43,995 nucleotides of DNA, from NCBI GenBank assembly GCA_011947345.1, contig JAAVTG010000571.1, positions 1-43,995 on the forward strand, in the 5' to 3' direction. Shown here one piece after another: positions 1-10,659 of the stretch. The notes beneath the pieces are model-generated. The model did no database searches. It was not told the DNA's origin and saw nothing but the letters and a program-made list of their open reading frames with translations. The DNA comes from Phytophthora quininea (Eukaryota > Oomycota > Peronosporomycetes > Peronosporales > Peronosporaceae). How positions within the stretch are numbered: position 1 is the stretch's first letter; each line of letters starts with the position of its first letter. Made by a program: the position numbers and the translations under genes.

Positions 1-440
1 ACAATTGAGAGGGTTGAGTTCAACACGCTTCCGTGTCGGAATGACACTTTCGCGGTGAAGTTTCGAGTGAGTTCCCAGAAGCACTGTGGCAACGACGTGG
101 ATGTTATGACTCATTTGTTGCGCGGTACCGGTACTGTGATGACGGCCGCACAGTGATCGTGTGGTTTGGTGTCATGGAAGCGGAGGGAGTTTCGCTGGTA
201 TTGTGTGACCGACACGAGGCGGTGCGTCGCTTACCCTATTGCAGGACACTTTAGTGAAGATCCATCGACATTGGTTCAGAAATGCTGTCGACTCGAGCCA
301 TTCATCATTAACAGACCGTCCTCAAGGGCCCAAGCGTTTATTGAGCCGAACTTCGCCAGTGCCAGGATAGCGATCCTGTCATTGCTGACTCGCTCGCCAA
401 GCTCACAATTGAATTATTCGTCAAGTGGAGGGCTCACAAC
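1..440 (+). pseudogene. bZIP-START-like family, 3' fragment (cut by window edge)
   Basis: This is the end of a START-like domain and its C-terminal tail, read on the plus strand. It is recognised because it is the inverted copy of the end of the broken gene at 7697-8876 and aligns with it base for base apart from small gaps. The reading frame is broken several times here, more than in the right-hand copy. The 5' part lies outside the window. It has no start and no intact frame, so it is probably not functional. Its value is as a marker of how far the inverted duplication extends. Confidence 0.8.
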
Positions 441-611
441 TACTTGGCCCTGAAAACGTGCCGTAGCTTTCGCTGCAACACTTGACGTGGTGTCGATGAA
501 CATCTCACGGGTTACACAATCAATTCGTCACGGCTGCTACATGTATCTCGAGAACTCACACACGCGGGGAATCGAGAAACTACGTTGTACATGGTAAATT
601 ATGCGAGACTT

Positions 612-2604
612 TTACGAGGTAATTGCGATGACGATCCAGGCCAGGCCTAGCAACGCCAGTGCTGCGGTGTGGTGGTCGCCTACGCCGCTGATCGTTGTGC
701 GAGTCGTGACGGTGGTGGTGGTCGTGGTGGTCGTGGTTCCGCTGCTAGAACTCCCAGTGCCTTCCTCTGTCGTTTCAGTCATCACGAATCGATTCGGGCC
801 ATCGGCGTCACAGACGACGAATGGGTCAGGACAGGTGATGAATCCTGTAAAGCCTGGAACGGAGCGCTTGTCGCCCTTCGTGGTGCAGTTGACACTCACG
901 CTGTCGATGGTTTTGCTGCGAGGGAGGGTGAGCTCCACTGCAAATGCAGACACGTTTGTATCTGTGTTCGTGGTTTGAAGCACCGCATCGCGTAGCATCC
1001 AGTCTGTCGGTTCGAGATGCTCCAGCTAGAGGAGTCGGCACTGCGTAGCGTAGTCGCCGTGCATTTACAAGTAGGGCAATAGGTCTCGCAAGCGCGTTGA
1101 TGCTGGTACTGCCGATCTTGAGCAGGTTGCTGGTGATGGAGCAATCGCCCTCTGTGTAGCCGACGTTGATGGGGCAAAGTCGGGGAATTTGTTGTTGGCG
1201 CCTTTGGTGGGGTAGCCCGGGAAGTACTGGTACTCTGGGGGATAGACTGCCCGGCGTTATTCACCAAGGTGCAAGCCGAGCGCGACATGCCGTCGGCTGA
1301 GCAGCTTTCGCCGTTGCTGGTGCAGTAGGTAGCGTCTACAGGAACTTGTGTAGTGGGGTCGATGCACTTGTCCGTGGCGAAGCTGCAGCCCTTCTGGTTG
1401 CCGAACTGCATCTTCTGGGCGGTCGAGATGTTGACGCGGTACCATCCCGAGTCCTCGAAGAAAGCGAGTGTGAGTCCGCTGAAGATATTGCGGTAGCTGT
1501 CGACGGGCGACATGTACTCGGGCTCGAAAATGCGCTCTTCCCAGTGCGAGCCGAGGCAGCCGCCGTCTTGCGACTCGATCTCTGCTCCCGCGAGCGTCGA
1601 GCAGTTGAAGTGCTTCTGCACGTAGTCGCGGACGTGGGGCGTCACCATTTTGGCCACGACGTGGTCCCTCTCGGAGGTGAATTGGATCGTGTCGTTAGAA
1701 GACTGCACGAAGTAGTTGATAGCATTGCCGTTCGGACAGGTCCCTGAAGTGAAGATAGGTGGGTTGCCGGTCTGGTCGCGAGGTGTCCGTGGTGTGCCGT
1801 CTTCGGTTCGCATGAGTGGGAAGAAGCGCGACGAGAAGCCGAGCGCGTGGGTGAACTCGTGCAGGGCGGTGGACACGTGGCGTTCGAAGTCGATGGCTGC
1901 CGACGTGAGCTTGTCCGGGCAAAAGTTGACCATGCCGAAGGTGGGTCGGTCGTATTGGTCTCGCTGGCACGTGGACGCGTACGCCAGCGTCGTGCCTCCC
2001 TGACAGTTGGTCGTGTTTTCCGCTCGTACGTAGATGAGGAAGTCGGAGTTTGGGATGCCAGTGCCTTTCGGACTGGTGGTGCACTGAGTGCAACGGTTGA
2101 AGTGCAGCTGCCGCAGTATTGCATCGAGTCGAAGTGCGCGGCAGGCATCGGCATCTCCAGACAGGTGTCAGTGGTAGCGATGGAGTGACAGGTTTGCGTG
2201 GCCGAAAAGTAGCTAGTGCAGAAGTGGTGGGCGTAGAGGTTGCCGCTGACGGGGACGACCTGGAGAGCTGTGCGAACGCGTCGAATGGCCTCGTCCACGA
2301 TCAACGACACTTGCGCGCGCGTCGGCTGATAGCTTGCTCAGGCTCAGTTGTCGAAGTAGGGCGTCATGCGAATGGGTTGGAAGGTCGATGTCGAAACTTG
2401 TGCTGTCGTGGAGCTGGAGGCGACTGCGCCCAGAGCTCGCAGCCTGCGGCTTCGCTCGAACGGGTGCGTGTTGTCGTAGTCCTGCTGTCCGACAACGTGT
2501 CGGTGGTCGAGCGAGTCATGGATGCAACTTTGCACGGCAGACCCGACGCCGAGCAGGAAAAGCGCGACCAAAGCAGGCCGGCGGCCAGATCCGCGACGCA
2601 GCAT
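612..2604 (-). pseudogene. Leishmanolysin-like (GP63, peptidase M8) protease, broken copy A
   Basis: M8 zinc metalloproteases cleave proteins at the cell surface or outside the cell. A signal peptide follows the start at 2604 (MLRRGSG, then a hydrophobic run), the zinc site HEFTH lies in a segment beginning at 1933, and a third histidine occurs in SHWEE with PEYMSP after it. The C-terminus is Thr/Ser-rich and ends in a hydrophobic tail, as expected for a GPI anchor. Against the copy at 5521 it has about seven small deletions (near 2345, 2320, 2094, 1238, 1175, 1090 and 985), nearly all in short homopolymers or a GC repeat. The first creates early stop codons. At 1933, where copy B is broken, this copy is in frame. 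Confidence 0.88.
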
Positions 2605-2677
2605 CTTGCTGCTTGTTGGTGTTGCAGGAAGCTGCTGCGTTGGGAAGTGAGAGATGCATCTGGATGGAGGTGCTTTG

Positions 2678-2690
2678 AGATCGCCATGAC
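2678..2690 (+). repeat. 13-bp repeat at the left inversion junction
   Basis: The 13 bases agatcgccatgac occur here, across the inner edge of the left arm (2687), and again at 2904-2916 inside the spacer. Short identical repeats at a junction can mark template switching or end joining. Chance remains possible. Confidence 0.4.
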
Positions 2691-2921
2691 AGACAGAGGA
2701 TCACCATGTCTGATGACAAGCATTACAGGCCAAGTTGTCTATCTTTGCTGCTCACACGGCTAACCTTGGTCAAGACGCTAAGCAAAAATGGAAATTGGCT
2801 GAACAGATTTGGCAGTTGAGCATGTACTTGCTCAAGCAGCTGCGCAAATAAAGATAAGAAAGAACTTACCCAACGCATAAGCGATGACCACACTGACACT
2901 CAAAGATCGCCATGACGTGCA

Positions 2922-5156
2922 TCAGCATTGACTTGGAGGCGTGTTTTCGTCTTCAAACGAGATGGAATTGAAGTGCACTTCGCGAAACACGGGGAAGCCC
3001 CAAACTCGAAGATCCTTGTCATAACGTGCTCATCGAAGTCTCCCAGTGCTGAGTGAGCGTCAGCCAACTCGTTTTTCGCCTTTTATTTGCTCGCGATCTC
3101 GTCGACATACTTTTGCTTACACTCAGAAATGCGATTTTTGCCAACAATGACTTCAATCCATTTCCAAGAGCTTGCTGGTGATACGCTTGGAAGTGCTTCT
3201 CGTATCTGCTGCACTCAGCAGGTACGATTATCTCGAGGTATTCCAAACGTTGGTTCACCTCCAGCATTTGCAGAAATTCATCCAAATGCGTATCCATAAT
3301 GGACGAGAACTCTGTGTAGCTGCTGTAAGTGTCCTCCAAATTAGTCAGGCGGATTCGCAATGACCGAACGCACTTGTAAACGGGGTCCTCAGAATCACTC
3401 AGTGACCTGGTTAGAGCAGAAATGTCATTCCAGACAATCCTTAATTCAGGCTGGCGCTGGTTTCTTACGAGATATTCGCTAAACTTGAATTGCACCTGGA
3501 AAATGCTACGGTGTCGCCACAACTCCTGCAAATTGGGACAGCAACGCAACACTGCGTTCTCGTCCATTTTGATTGTTCGCGTCAAGCGTTAAGCATTTCA
3601 GCGAAGCACCAACAGACTTTAGGAAGTGCGGTAGACCGTCTAGCTTTGCTACGTTCAGATGCTCAGGCAAGAAGACTGTGAGCGCGGTTAATCTACTCGA
3701 CTCATTGTGTACGGAACCAACCTCGTTGAATTCCAAATCACTGCGTTGAACGAGGCAGCGACCTAGCCCTGCAATGAGCACGTTCACCCACTTACTGTTC
3801 CCATCGTCACTGAATATTCGCACAGGGTGGAGAGCAGCAGGAAATCTCAATGGAGCAGCCTCTTGGCGCGGATACATCCCATTGGCAAAAGTATGACGAT
3901 AAACCTGGGCGCCACTACGTAGTGTTGCATCTGCATCATCCTAATTCCACGTCGACAACGATGCAAAGATTCTTCCGGGTGCTCAGAAGCCGCAATGGTA
4001 GCAAAACTTTGCATATCGTTTGTACTCATGCTGTTGATACTGTCCAGAGTAAGTGACTCCAGTGCTGAGCACTCTCGTGCTCGCTTCGAGAAACTCCGTA
4101 CGCCAGCCACTTCCAAAACAATGAGCTATCGCTCCCATACCTCTATCACATGCCGTGCTGATCGAGAGCTTTCGAGTGGTCTGGTTGATGGCCATAGCCG
4201 AGAACAGCGCCTCCACGTCCAAAGGTCGAACGTCGTAACATTGCAGATGCAGACTGTCGAGTTGAAGCCGCCGCCGCGTTGGAACGTGCATTTCCGGGCC
4301 GGGATTGTATCTCGTATTTGCGAGTTCGGGGTAACGACGCACAGTGTCGAATAAAGCCGTCACTAATTGCATCAACTCCTTCGTGGCTTTCGGTGTTGAT
4401 TCGCGTGTGTACTTTCGATTCGTACGGAAAGGTGCGAAAACCAAACATTGTGTTGCATTAGTCGGGACAATGCTGTCATGGTGCCTTCGGAAATACTATA
4501 AGTTTTTGCCACCATCGGCTCCATAACAAAAGTGCATCTCAGCGACCCAGGCTGCACGGGCTGGTTGCCTAGACTCTGATTAAACCTCCGCCATTCTTTG
4601 GCGACAACCATTTCCGCCGCGTAGATTTCTTTCAGTGTTTCAGGAGCACCGAACAACGAGTCGCTGCTCACTCGGATCGGGACCTGAATATCCACGTCTT
4701 CCTTCTGCAAATGTTCTCTTGAATCTAAGGTCACGATTACTGCCATCGCATTAAGAAACCCTTGGCTGGGGCTAGTGAGTTGGTGAGTCCCGCAGAACTG
4801 GATAATATCTTGCTTGACCATGTCTCTCACGTGTAGGACATAGCATGGAAGTTTGTCCTCGATGGTTTTGTAGCCGGTTAAATATTGCCACGCGGAGAAG
4901 TCAACGTGAGCTATGGTAGCGAGTAAGGCCAATGCCTCTCGAATGTTTTGTTGGTCTAGTATGCCTTGGGTTACAGACTGGAAGGAGCTGTTGGCGGTCG
5001 TGTTGATGTGGAGATACTGGGTAGCAGTGGGCTGGAACGCTTCGTCGTTCCGAGAACGTCGCAGCTGAGCACTCCGCAGCGTACTCTGGACCGTATGAGA
5101 ACGCACCAAGGGTGCATGAAGTCCCAGTCGCGCTCCAGATCCGGAGGAACCTCCAT
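2922..5156 (-). pseudogene. Leucine-rich-repeat-like oomycete protein, decayed
   Basis: Five or more reading-frame blocks on the minus strand follow one another and read as one protein of roughly 700 residues. Middle and late blocks carry loose leucine-rich repeats (for example LQLDSLHLQCYD, ALESLTLDSINS, LRCCPNLQEL, LEYLEIIVP). The C-terminus near 2922-3010 reads RIFEF then VFREVHFNSISF, an ending I recall from uncharacterised LRR-like proteins of Phytophthora (from memory). Frame changes fall near 4970, 4400, 4110, 3870, 3585 and 3000, too many for a working gene unless several unseen introns exist. It fills the spacer between the two inverted arms. The start at 5156 is the best of several candidates. 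Function is unknown. Confidence 0.6.
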
Positions 5157-5437
5157 CGTGTAAGCCTTGAGGGCGAGACCACTTGAGTCTTCTTCGACAG
5201 TGTTTGAAGTGGATTCGTTTGTGAAAAGATGCAGTTGTGCATAGTTTATTCAAGTATAATTTAAGGTGATGTGATTGGTCAACTCGCTTCAACTTCACCT
5301 GATCAACTGTTGTTTGACTTCCTCAATATCAAACCCGCCAACTCCACATAAGATGCATATCAGTGCAACACAAAGATAGGATTCCATTCGATGTTAGCCA
5401 TATTCATAGCGTCCAACAACAATGTCCTCGTCCTCCG

Positions 5438-8143
5438 ATGGCGATCTCAAAGCACCTCCATCCAGATGCATCTCTCACTTCCCAACGCAGCAGCTTCCTG
5501 CAACACCAACAAGCAGCAAGATGCTGCGTCGTGGATCTGGCCGCCGGCCTGCTTTGGTCGCACTTTTCCTGCTTGGCGTCGGGTCTGCCGTGCAAAGTTG
5601 CATCCACGACTCGCTCGACCACCGACACGTTGTCGGACAACAGGACTACGACAACACGCACCCGTTCGAGCGAAGCCGCAGGCTGCGAGCTCTGGGCGCA
5701 GTCGCCTCCAGCTCCACGACAGCACAAGTTTCGACATCGACCTTCCAACCCATTCGCATGACGCCCTACTACGACAACTCGAGCCTGAGCAAGCTACCGG
5801 CCGACGCGCGCGCGCAAGTGTCGTTGATCGTGGACGAGGCCATTCGACGCGTTCGCACAGCTCTCCAGGTCGTCCCCGTCAGCGGCAACCTCTACGCCCA
5901 CCACTTCTGCACTAGCTACTTTTCGGCCACGCAAACCTGTCACTCTATCGCTACGACTGACACCTGTCTGGAGATGCCGATGCCTGCCGCGCACTTCGAC
6001 TCGATGCAATACTGCGGCAGCTGCACTTCAACCGGTTGCACTCAGTGCACCACCAGTCCGAAAGGCACTGGCATCCCAAACTCCGACTTCCTCATCTACG
6101 TACGAGCGGAAAACACCACCAACTGCCAGGGAGGCACGACGCTGGCGTACGCGTCCACGTGCCAGCAAGACCAATACGACCGACCCACCTTCGGCATGGT
6201 CAACTTTGCCCGGACAAGCTCACGTCGGCAGCCATCGACTTCGAACGCCACGTGTCCACCGCCCTGCACGAGTTCACCCACGCGCTCGGCTTCTCGTCGC
6301 GCTTCTTCCCACTCATGCGAACCGAAGACGGCACACCACGGACACCTCGCGACCAGACCGGCAACCCACCCATCTTCACTTCAGGGACCTGTCCGAACGG
6401 CAATGCTATCAACTACTTCGTGCAGCCTTCTAACGACACGATCCAATTCACCTCCGAGAGGGACCACATCGTGGCCAAAATGGTGACGCCCCACGTCCGC
6501 GACTACGTGCAGAAGCACTTCAACTGCTCGACGCTCGCGGGAGCAGAAATCGAGTCGCAAGACGGCGGCTGCCTCGGCTCGCACTGGGAAGAGCGCATTT
6601 TCGAGCCCGAGTACATGTCGCCCGTCGACAGCTACCGCAACATCTTCAGCGGACTCACACTCGCTTTCTTCGAGGACTCGGGATGGTACCGTGTCAACAT
6701 CTCGACCGCCCAGAAGATGCAGTTCGGCAACCAGAAGGGCTGCAACTTCGCCACGGACAAGTGCATCGATCCCGCCACGCAAGTCCCTGTAGACGCTACC
6801 TACTGCACCAGCAACGTCGAAAGCTGCTCAGCCGACGGCATGTCGCGCTCGGCTTGCACCTTGGTGAATAACGCCGGGCAGTCTATCCCTCCAGAGTACC
6901 AGTACTTCCCGGGCTACCCCACCAAAGGCGCCAACAACAAATTCCCCGACTTTTGCCCCATCAACGTCGGCTATACGGAGGGCGATTGCTCCATCACCAG
7001 CAACCTGCTCAAGATCGGCAGCACCAACATCAACGCGCTTGGCGAGACCTATTGCCCTACTTGTAAATGCACGGCGACTACGCTACGCAGCGCCGACTCC
7101 TCTAGCTGGAGCATCTCGAACCGACAGACTGGATGCTACGCGATGCGGTGCTTCCAAACCACGAACACAGATACAAACGTGTCTGCATTTGCAGTGGAGC
7201 TCACCCTCCCTCGCAGCAAAACCACCGACAGCGTGAGTGTTAACTGCACCGCGAAGGGCGACAAGCGCTCCGTTCCAGGCTTTACCGGATTCATCACCTG
7301 TCCTGACCCATTCGTCGTCTGTGACGCCGATGACCCGAATCAATTCGTGATGACTGAAACGACAGAGGAAGGCACTGGGAGTTCTAGCAGCGGGACCACC
7401 ACCACCACGACCACCACCGTCACGACTCGCACAACGATCAGCGGCGTAGGCGACCACCACACCGCAGCACTGGCGTTGCTAGGCCTGGCCTGGATCGTCA
7501 TCGCAATTACCTCATAGAAAAGTCTCGCATAATTTAAAGCAAAATGTACCGGCAACATAGTTTCTCGATTCCCCGCGTGTGTGAGTTCTCGAGATACATG
7601 TAGCAGCCGTGACGAATTGATTGTGTAACCCGTGGGATGCTCATCGACACCACGTCAAGTTTTCCAACGCTACGGCACGTTTTCAGGACCAAGTAGTTAT
7701 GAGCCCTCCACTTGGACGAATAATTCAATTGTGAGCTTGGCGAGCGAGTCAGCAATGACAGGATCGCTATCCTGGCTCTGGCGAAGGTTCAGCTCAATGA
7801 ACGCTTGGGCCCTTGAGGACGGTCTGTTAATGATGAATGGCTCGACTCGACAGCATTTCTGAACCAATGTCGATGGATCTTCACTAAAATGTCCTGCAAT
7901 AGGGTAAGCGACGCACCACCTCGTGTCGGTCACACGAATACCAGCAAAATCTCCCTCCGCTTCCATGACACCAAACCACACGATCACTGTGCGGCCGTCC
8001 TCACAGTACCGGTACCGCCACGCAACAACATGAGTCCTAACATCCACGTCGTTGCCACAGTGCTTCTGGGAACTCACTCGAAACTTCACCGCGAAGGTGT
8101 CATTCCGACACGGAAGCGTGTTGAACTCAACCCTCTCAATTGT
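5438..8143 (-). repeat. Right arm of large inverted duplication
   Basis: This is the reverse complement of 1-2687. It begins about 80 bases upstream of the protease start at 5521 and matches at least to 8143, where the left partner leaves the window. It is better preserved than the left arm. The spacer between the arms is 2688-5437. Confidence 0.92.
5521..7517 (+). pseudogene. Leishmanolysin-like (GP63, peptidase M8) protease, copy B, one frame break
   Basis: This is the better preserved of the two inverted protease copies. The start at 5521 is chosen because MLRRGSGRRP leads straight into a hydrophobic signal peptide ending near SAVQSC; upstream in-frame ATGs lack this. The zinc site HEFTH is at 6267-6281 inside STALHEFTHALGFS, with a third metal histidine in GSHWEER and PEYMSP near 6600. 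A cysteine-rich region follows, then a Thr run and a hydrophobic C-terminus ending VIAITS, typical of GPI anchoring. About 665 residues is normal for M8 enzymes. The frame breaks once near 6204: three T here against four in copy A, just before the active site. Downstream the frame is open to 7517. It is either a recent pseudogene or an intact gene with one sequence error. Confidence 0.88.
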
Positions 8144-8876
8144 CCTATGCGGGAGCGATGTCGCCTCCCACAGGGCCCCACAGACGTCGTCAAATTCATA
8201 CGGCAAGTGCATCATCTCCACGTCCGCGAAACATTCCCTGTCTCCGACCTGCTTCCGTTCAAACTTCTCAGACCGTAGCGCCACTCGAACCGAACTCCCA
8301 CGACTGCAAAACCTCATCTGTCTGCTGGTGCATCCCGCCCAGCTCTGCTACACTGTAAGTAGAGCTCACACAAAGCGTTGTCGTTCGTCTTCGAGGCGGT
8401 CTCCACATTACCCAACCCTTCTCGTCGCAGCCACTTGTGGAAAGGGACTCCCAGCCCTCGGATTAGCGGTAGCTTCGTTCGTATCTCTACTTGACTCTGT
8501 AGCAGCGCGTTCTGCGTGCGCCACCACCCGGCGGCGTTTCTCCCTGCGAGCGATCGCTCTCCAAGTGGACGGCGCTCCACCAACTACTTCATCACTACAG
8601 AAGAGTTTGCTACAGACCTTTATTCTAGTGGCTGCAACTCCTCTCTCAGCTGCCGTTCCTGTCGCTCCAGCCAAGCTCGCTCCTCCTTCCGCCGCTGTCG
8701 ATACAAATCGCGTCTCTCAGCCAGCAGATTTGGGCGGCGCCTTGGCTTGGTCACTTGTCAGCAGGTCGTGTGCGTCTTGGAGTAGCCTCTGCACATCCAC
8801 ACTCCAAGCGGAAGTCCTGGGCCTCATTTGCCAGAGCCTCTTCGCCTTCCAACACCTTCACGCCGTCGGCATCGCC
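7697..8876 (-). pseudogene. bZIP-START-like family, decayed full-length copy
   Basis: Pieces in several frames read in family order on the minus strand: a basic region (AERRDLYRQRRKEERAWL, near 8700), the WRAIARRE segment near 8560, then a START-like domain in one open frame from about 8317 to 7697 with YEFDDVCGALWEAT and a final LAKLTIELF tail. At least four frame changes and a stop after the basic region make it non-functional as written. Its 3' part is inside the right inverted arm and is copied at 1-440. It stands head to head with the intact gene at 9013. Confidence 0.8.
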
Positions 8877-8940
8877 AGGTTTTGTCAATACACAATAACA
8901 AGGTTTTGTCAATACACAATAACTAGGGTTTGTCAATACT
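8877..8940 (+). repeat. 24-bp tandem repeat in a divergent intergenic region
   Basis: Two full copies and one partial copy of a 24-base unit (aggttttgtcaatacacaataac plus one base) start at 8877, 8901 and 8925. They lie between the decayed minus-strand copy and the start of the intact plus-strand gene at 9013, so they could affect transcription or be simple replication slippage. Confidence 0.8.
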
Positions 8941-9012
8941 AGTACACGACAGCTACATAAATAGGTCTTTTGAAGCTACATTGTCTGTCGAGATGCCACT
9001 TCGACATAGACG

Positions 9013-10302
9013 ATGGCGGACCAGCAGCTTCTGGACGACGTCGGCAGCTTCCTAACGCTCGAGCAGGCCGGACTGCAGCTGGAGGAGGTGGACACGGAGG
9101 CGCTGCTGCAGTCGCTGCAGTCTCTTCCCAATAGCGAGCTTGCGGGGAATAGTCCTGTAAGTACAAAAGAAGACGAAAAGAGGAGCAAACAGGAGTTGGC
9201 CAAGCTCAAGGCCGGCCAGCGGCGAGACGCCTACAGACGCAGACTCAAGGCGGAGTGGGCCAGTTTACGCCAGCAGGACCGAGTTGACTCTGAAGTTGCA
9301 GCAACTGCAACAGGCCAAGGAGACCAGCAAGCCGGAGCCCAAAAGTGGGCCGAAGACTCTGTAGGCCTCGCAGCGTGGCGAGCAATTGCGTTGCGGCAGT
9401 ACGATAGAAGACTGGAGGCCGAGGCGGTCCAGAAGAGACTGCAGAGCGCAGTGAACAGTCGCGCGGTGATGATCCAGGACCTGGAGGACGTGCTCAAGAA
9501 AAGAGCTCGAGACTTGGAGAGTTTAGAGGAAGACGGCGCTCAAGTGCCAGAGAAGAAGGCGAGACTGGGAACTAGAGATACAGTACTCTACAAAACCTAC
9601 TTTGACAGTCTAGATCTGCTGTACACCAAGTTGGATGACGTGTTCCGAGAAGTGGGCACGACGCCAACGCCCGGAGGGATCATCCGTGGCGAGCCCAAAC
9701 GGAAGGTGGATGGAGAGACAGAGTACTTCGAGACGATCGGGGTGGGGAGAGTTCCGTTCAATTACAAGAGAACGTGTGATGCTGTGTGGGAATTGGCGTT
9801 GGTTCCTCATCGACAGGAAGGTCGACGGGTTTACGACGGCTTGCCAGACCCCGAGAACTCGTCGGCCATACAGTTCAATGCCCCACTTCGCTACGAGAAC
9901 AGCGAAGTTTTCCAAAGGAGGGTGCATCATGTGGTAAGGAGGTACGTCGAACAGAATCGTGTCGTTATCTTGTGGCGAGCTCTGTGTGAGCCAAGTGGCG
10001 ATACACCTGGGCTGACTTCTGACGAGACGGGTTGGTGCGTCGTGCATGCTCCGCCCACTGACTCTGAAAATGCGGCCACGACGCTTGTGCAAGCGTGCAT
10101 CCGCATAGTGCCCATGCACTTTCAAAACGGCAGCACGGAAAAGGCGACAAAGGACCAGTATATGACGCTGATGGTTGCGTCAGAGCAGGAAGACTACCAA
10201 GAAATCGAGCGAATGATGGAGCGACTCATACTGGACGATGCACTCGCGACAGACGGCTTGGCGATTGATGAGCTTGGAAACTTGTGCTCCAACACAGAGT
10301 GA
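9013..10302 (+). CDS. bZIP-START-like protein, full length (429 aa)
   Basis: One uninterrupted frame. Residues 1-40 are acidic and leucine-rich, 66-84 form the basic region (AGQRRDAYRRRLKAEWASL), 120-175 are the WRAIALRQ helix and coiled coil, and about 195-410 are the START-like domain with KRKVDGETEYFE, RRYVEQNRVVILWRA and DETGWCVV. Residues 91-118 look wrong for the family: the second frame of 9281-9362 encodes a zipper-like LTLKLQQLQQAKE. Two small compensating indels therefore seem to have replaced the expected leucine zipper with a polar stretch. The canonical bZIP asparagine is Gln here. A role as a nuclear regulator is inferred from domain order. Its closest relative here is at 41189, 31 kb away. 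Confidence 0.85.
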   Translation: MADQQLLDDVGSFLTLEQAGLQLEEVDTEALLQSLQSLPNSELAGNSPVSTKEDEKRSKQELAKLKAGQRRDAYRRRLKAEWASLRQQDRVDSEVAATATGQGDQQAGAQKWAEDSVGLAAWRAIALRQYDRRLEAEAVQKRLQSAVNSRAVMIQDLEDVLKKRARDLESLEEDGAQVPEKKARLGTRDTVLYKTYFDSLDLLYTKLDDVFREVGTTPTPGGIIRGEPKRKVDGETEYFETIGVGRVPFNYKRTCDAVWELALVPHRQEGRRVYDGLPDPENSSAIQFNAPLRYENSEVFQRRVHHVVRRYVEQNRVVILWRALCEPSGDTPGLTSDETGWCVVHAPPTDSENAATTLVQACIRIVPMHFQNGSTEKATKDQYMTLMVASEQEDYQEIERMMERLILDDALATDGLAIDELGNLCSNTE

Positions 10303-10335
10303 CCAATGCAATCTTGTGTTAGTGCTGTGGTCTTG

Positions 10336-10454
10336 ACTCGGTGGCTCAGAAAGAAAAGGATCGAAGGACCAATACGTCGCGAGACTGGGCAGGAAGTCGA
10401 GCGAATTCTGGAGCAACTCGTGTTGGAAGATGAGTTTGATGGTGATAAAGTCTG
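10336..10454 (+). pseudogene. bZIP-START-like family, C-terminal tail fragment
   Basis: A short open stretch ends with EVERILEQLVLEDEFDGDKV, matching the last part of the gene just upstream (EIERMMERLILDDALATDG) and preceded by a similar lead-in. It looks like the remaining tail of a tandem duplicate. The MULE at 10542 inserted 90 bases further on. No promoter or start is visible. Confidence 0.6.
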
Positions 10455-10531
10455 ACATAAACAAACTCGTTTTAGGGGATCATTATGAAGTGGATTCAGC
10501 CGCTGTGATACCAGTAGATTGGAGTTTGGCT

Positions 10532-10541
10532 CTTCCACGTG
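10532..10541 (+). repeat. Target site duplication, left copy (10 bp)
   Basis: cttccacgtg directly precedes the left inverted repeat and is repeated exactly at 11576-11585. A 10-bp duplication is within the 8-11 bp range known for Mutator-like elements. Confidence 0.9.
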
Positions 10542-10659
10542 GAGTATTTCCCAAAACCAGTACCGATGTACCACCATCGTCCCGGAACCAGTACCTTACT
10601 CAAAACCAGTACTTGTACCAATGAAAGTGCTTGTTCAATTTGGTACATATTCGTTTCCA
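10542..10659 (+). repeat. Left terminal inverted repeat of MULE
   Basis: 118 bp matching the reverse complement of 11458-11575 with one mismatch. The repeat is built of smaller units: ccagtac recurs several times, which could be transposase binding sites. Confidence 0.92.

Larger units (their letters stand above)
1..2687 (+). repeat. Left arm of large inverted duplication
   Basis: This stretch is the reverse complement of 5438-8143. It contains the 3' part of a bZIP-START-like gene (plus strand) and a complete but broken leishmanolysin-like gene (minus strand). The inner edge is sharp: similarity stops at 2687, about 80 bases upstream of the protease start. The outer end runs off the window, so the true arm is longer than 2.69 kb. 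The arms differ by scattered substitutions and many one- or two-base gaps, most of them in short homopolymers and on this side. Confidence 0.92.

Noticed and set aside
601..978. Valine-rich open frame with a hydrophobic run
   Set aside because: It is the reverse complement of the threonine tract and GPI tail of the protease; not a membrane protein of its own.
1346..1747. Open frame on the plus strand opposite the protease copy A, with a matching one at 6381-6782 opposite copy B
   Set aside because: It is antisense to the conserved protease coding sequence, and its composition follows from the GC-rich codons of the other strand. Conservation in both arms is explained by the duplication.
8877..8940. 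CRISPR-like repeat array
   Set aside because: The units are directly adjacent with no spacers, and the window is eukaryotic.
9148..9165. Strong splice donor-like gtaagtac inside the 9013 gene
   Set aside because: The frame reads through it without a stop, and no matching acceptor restores better family similarity.
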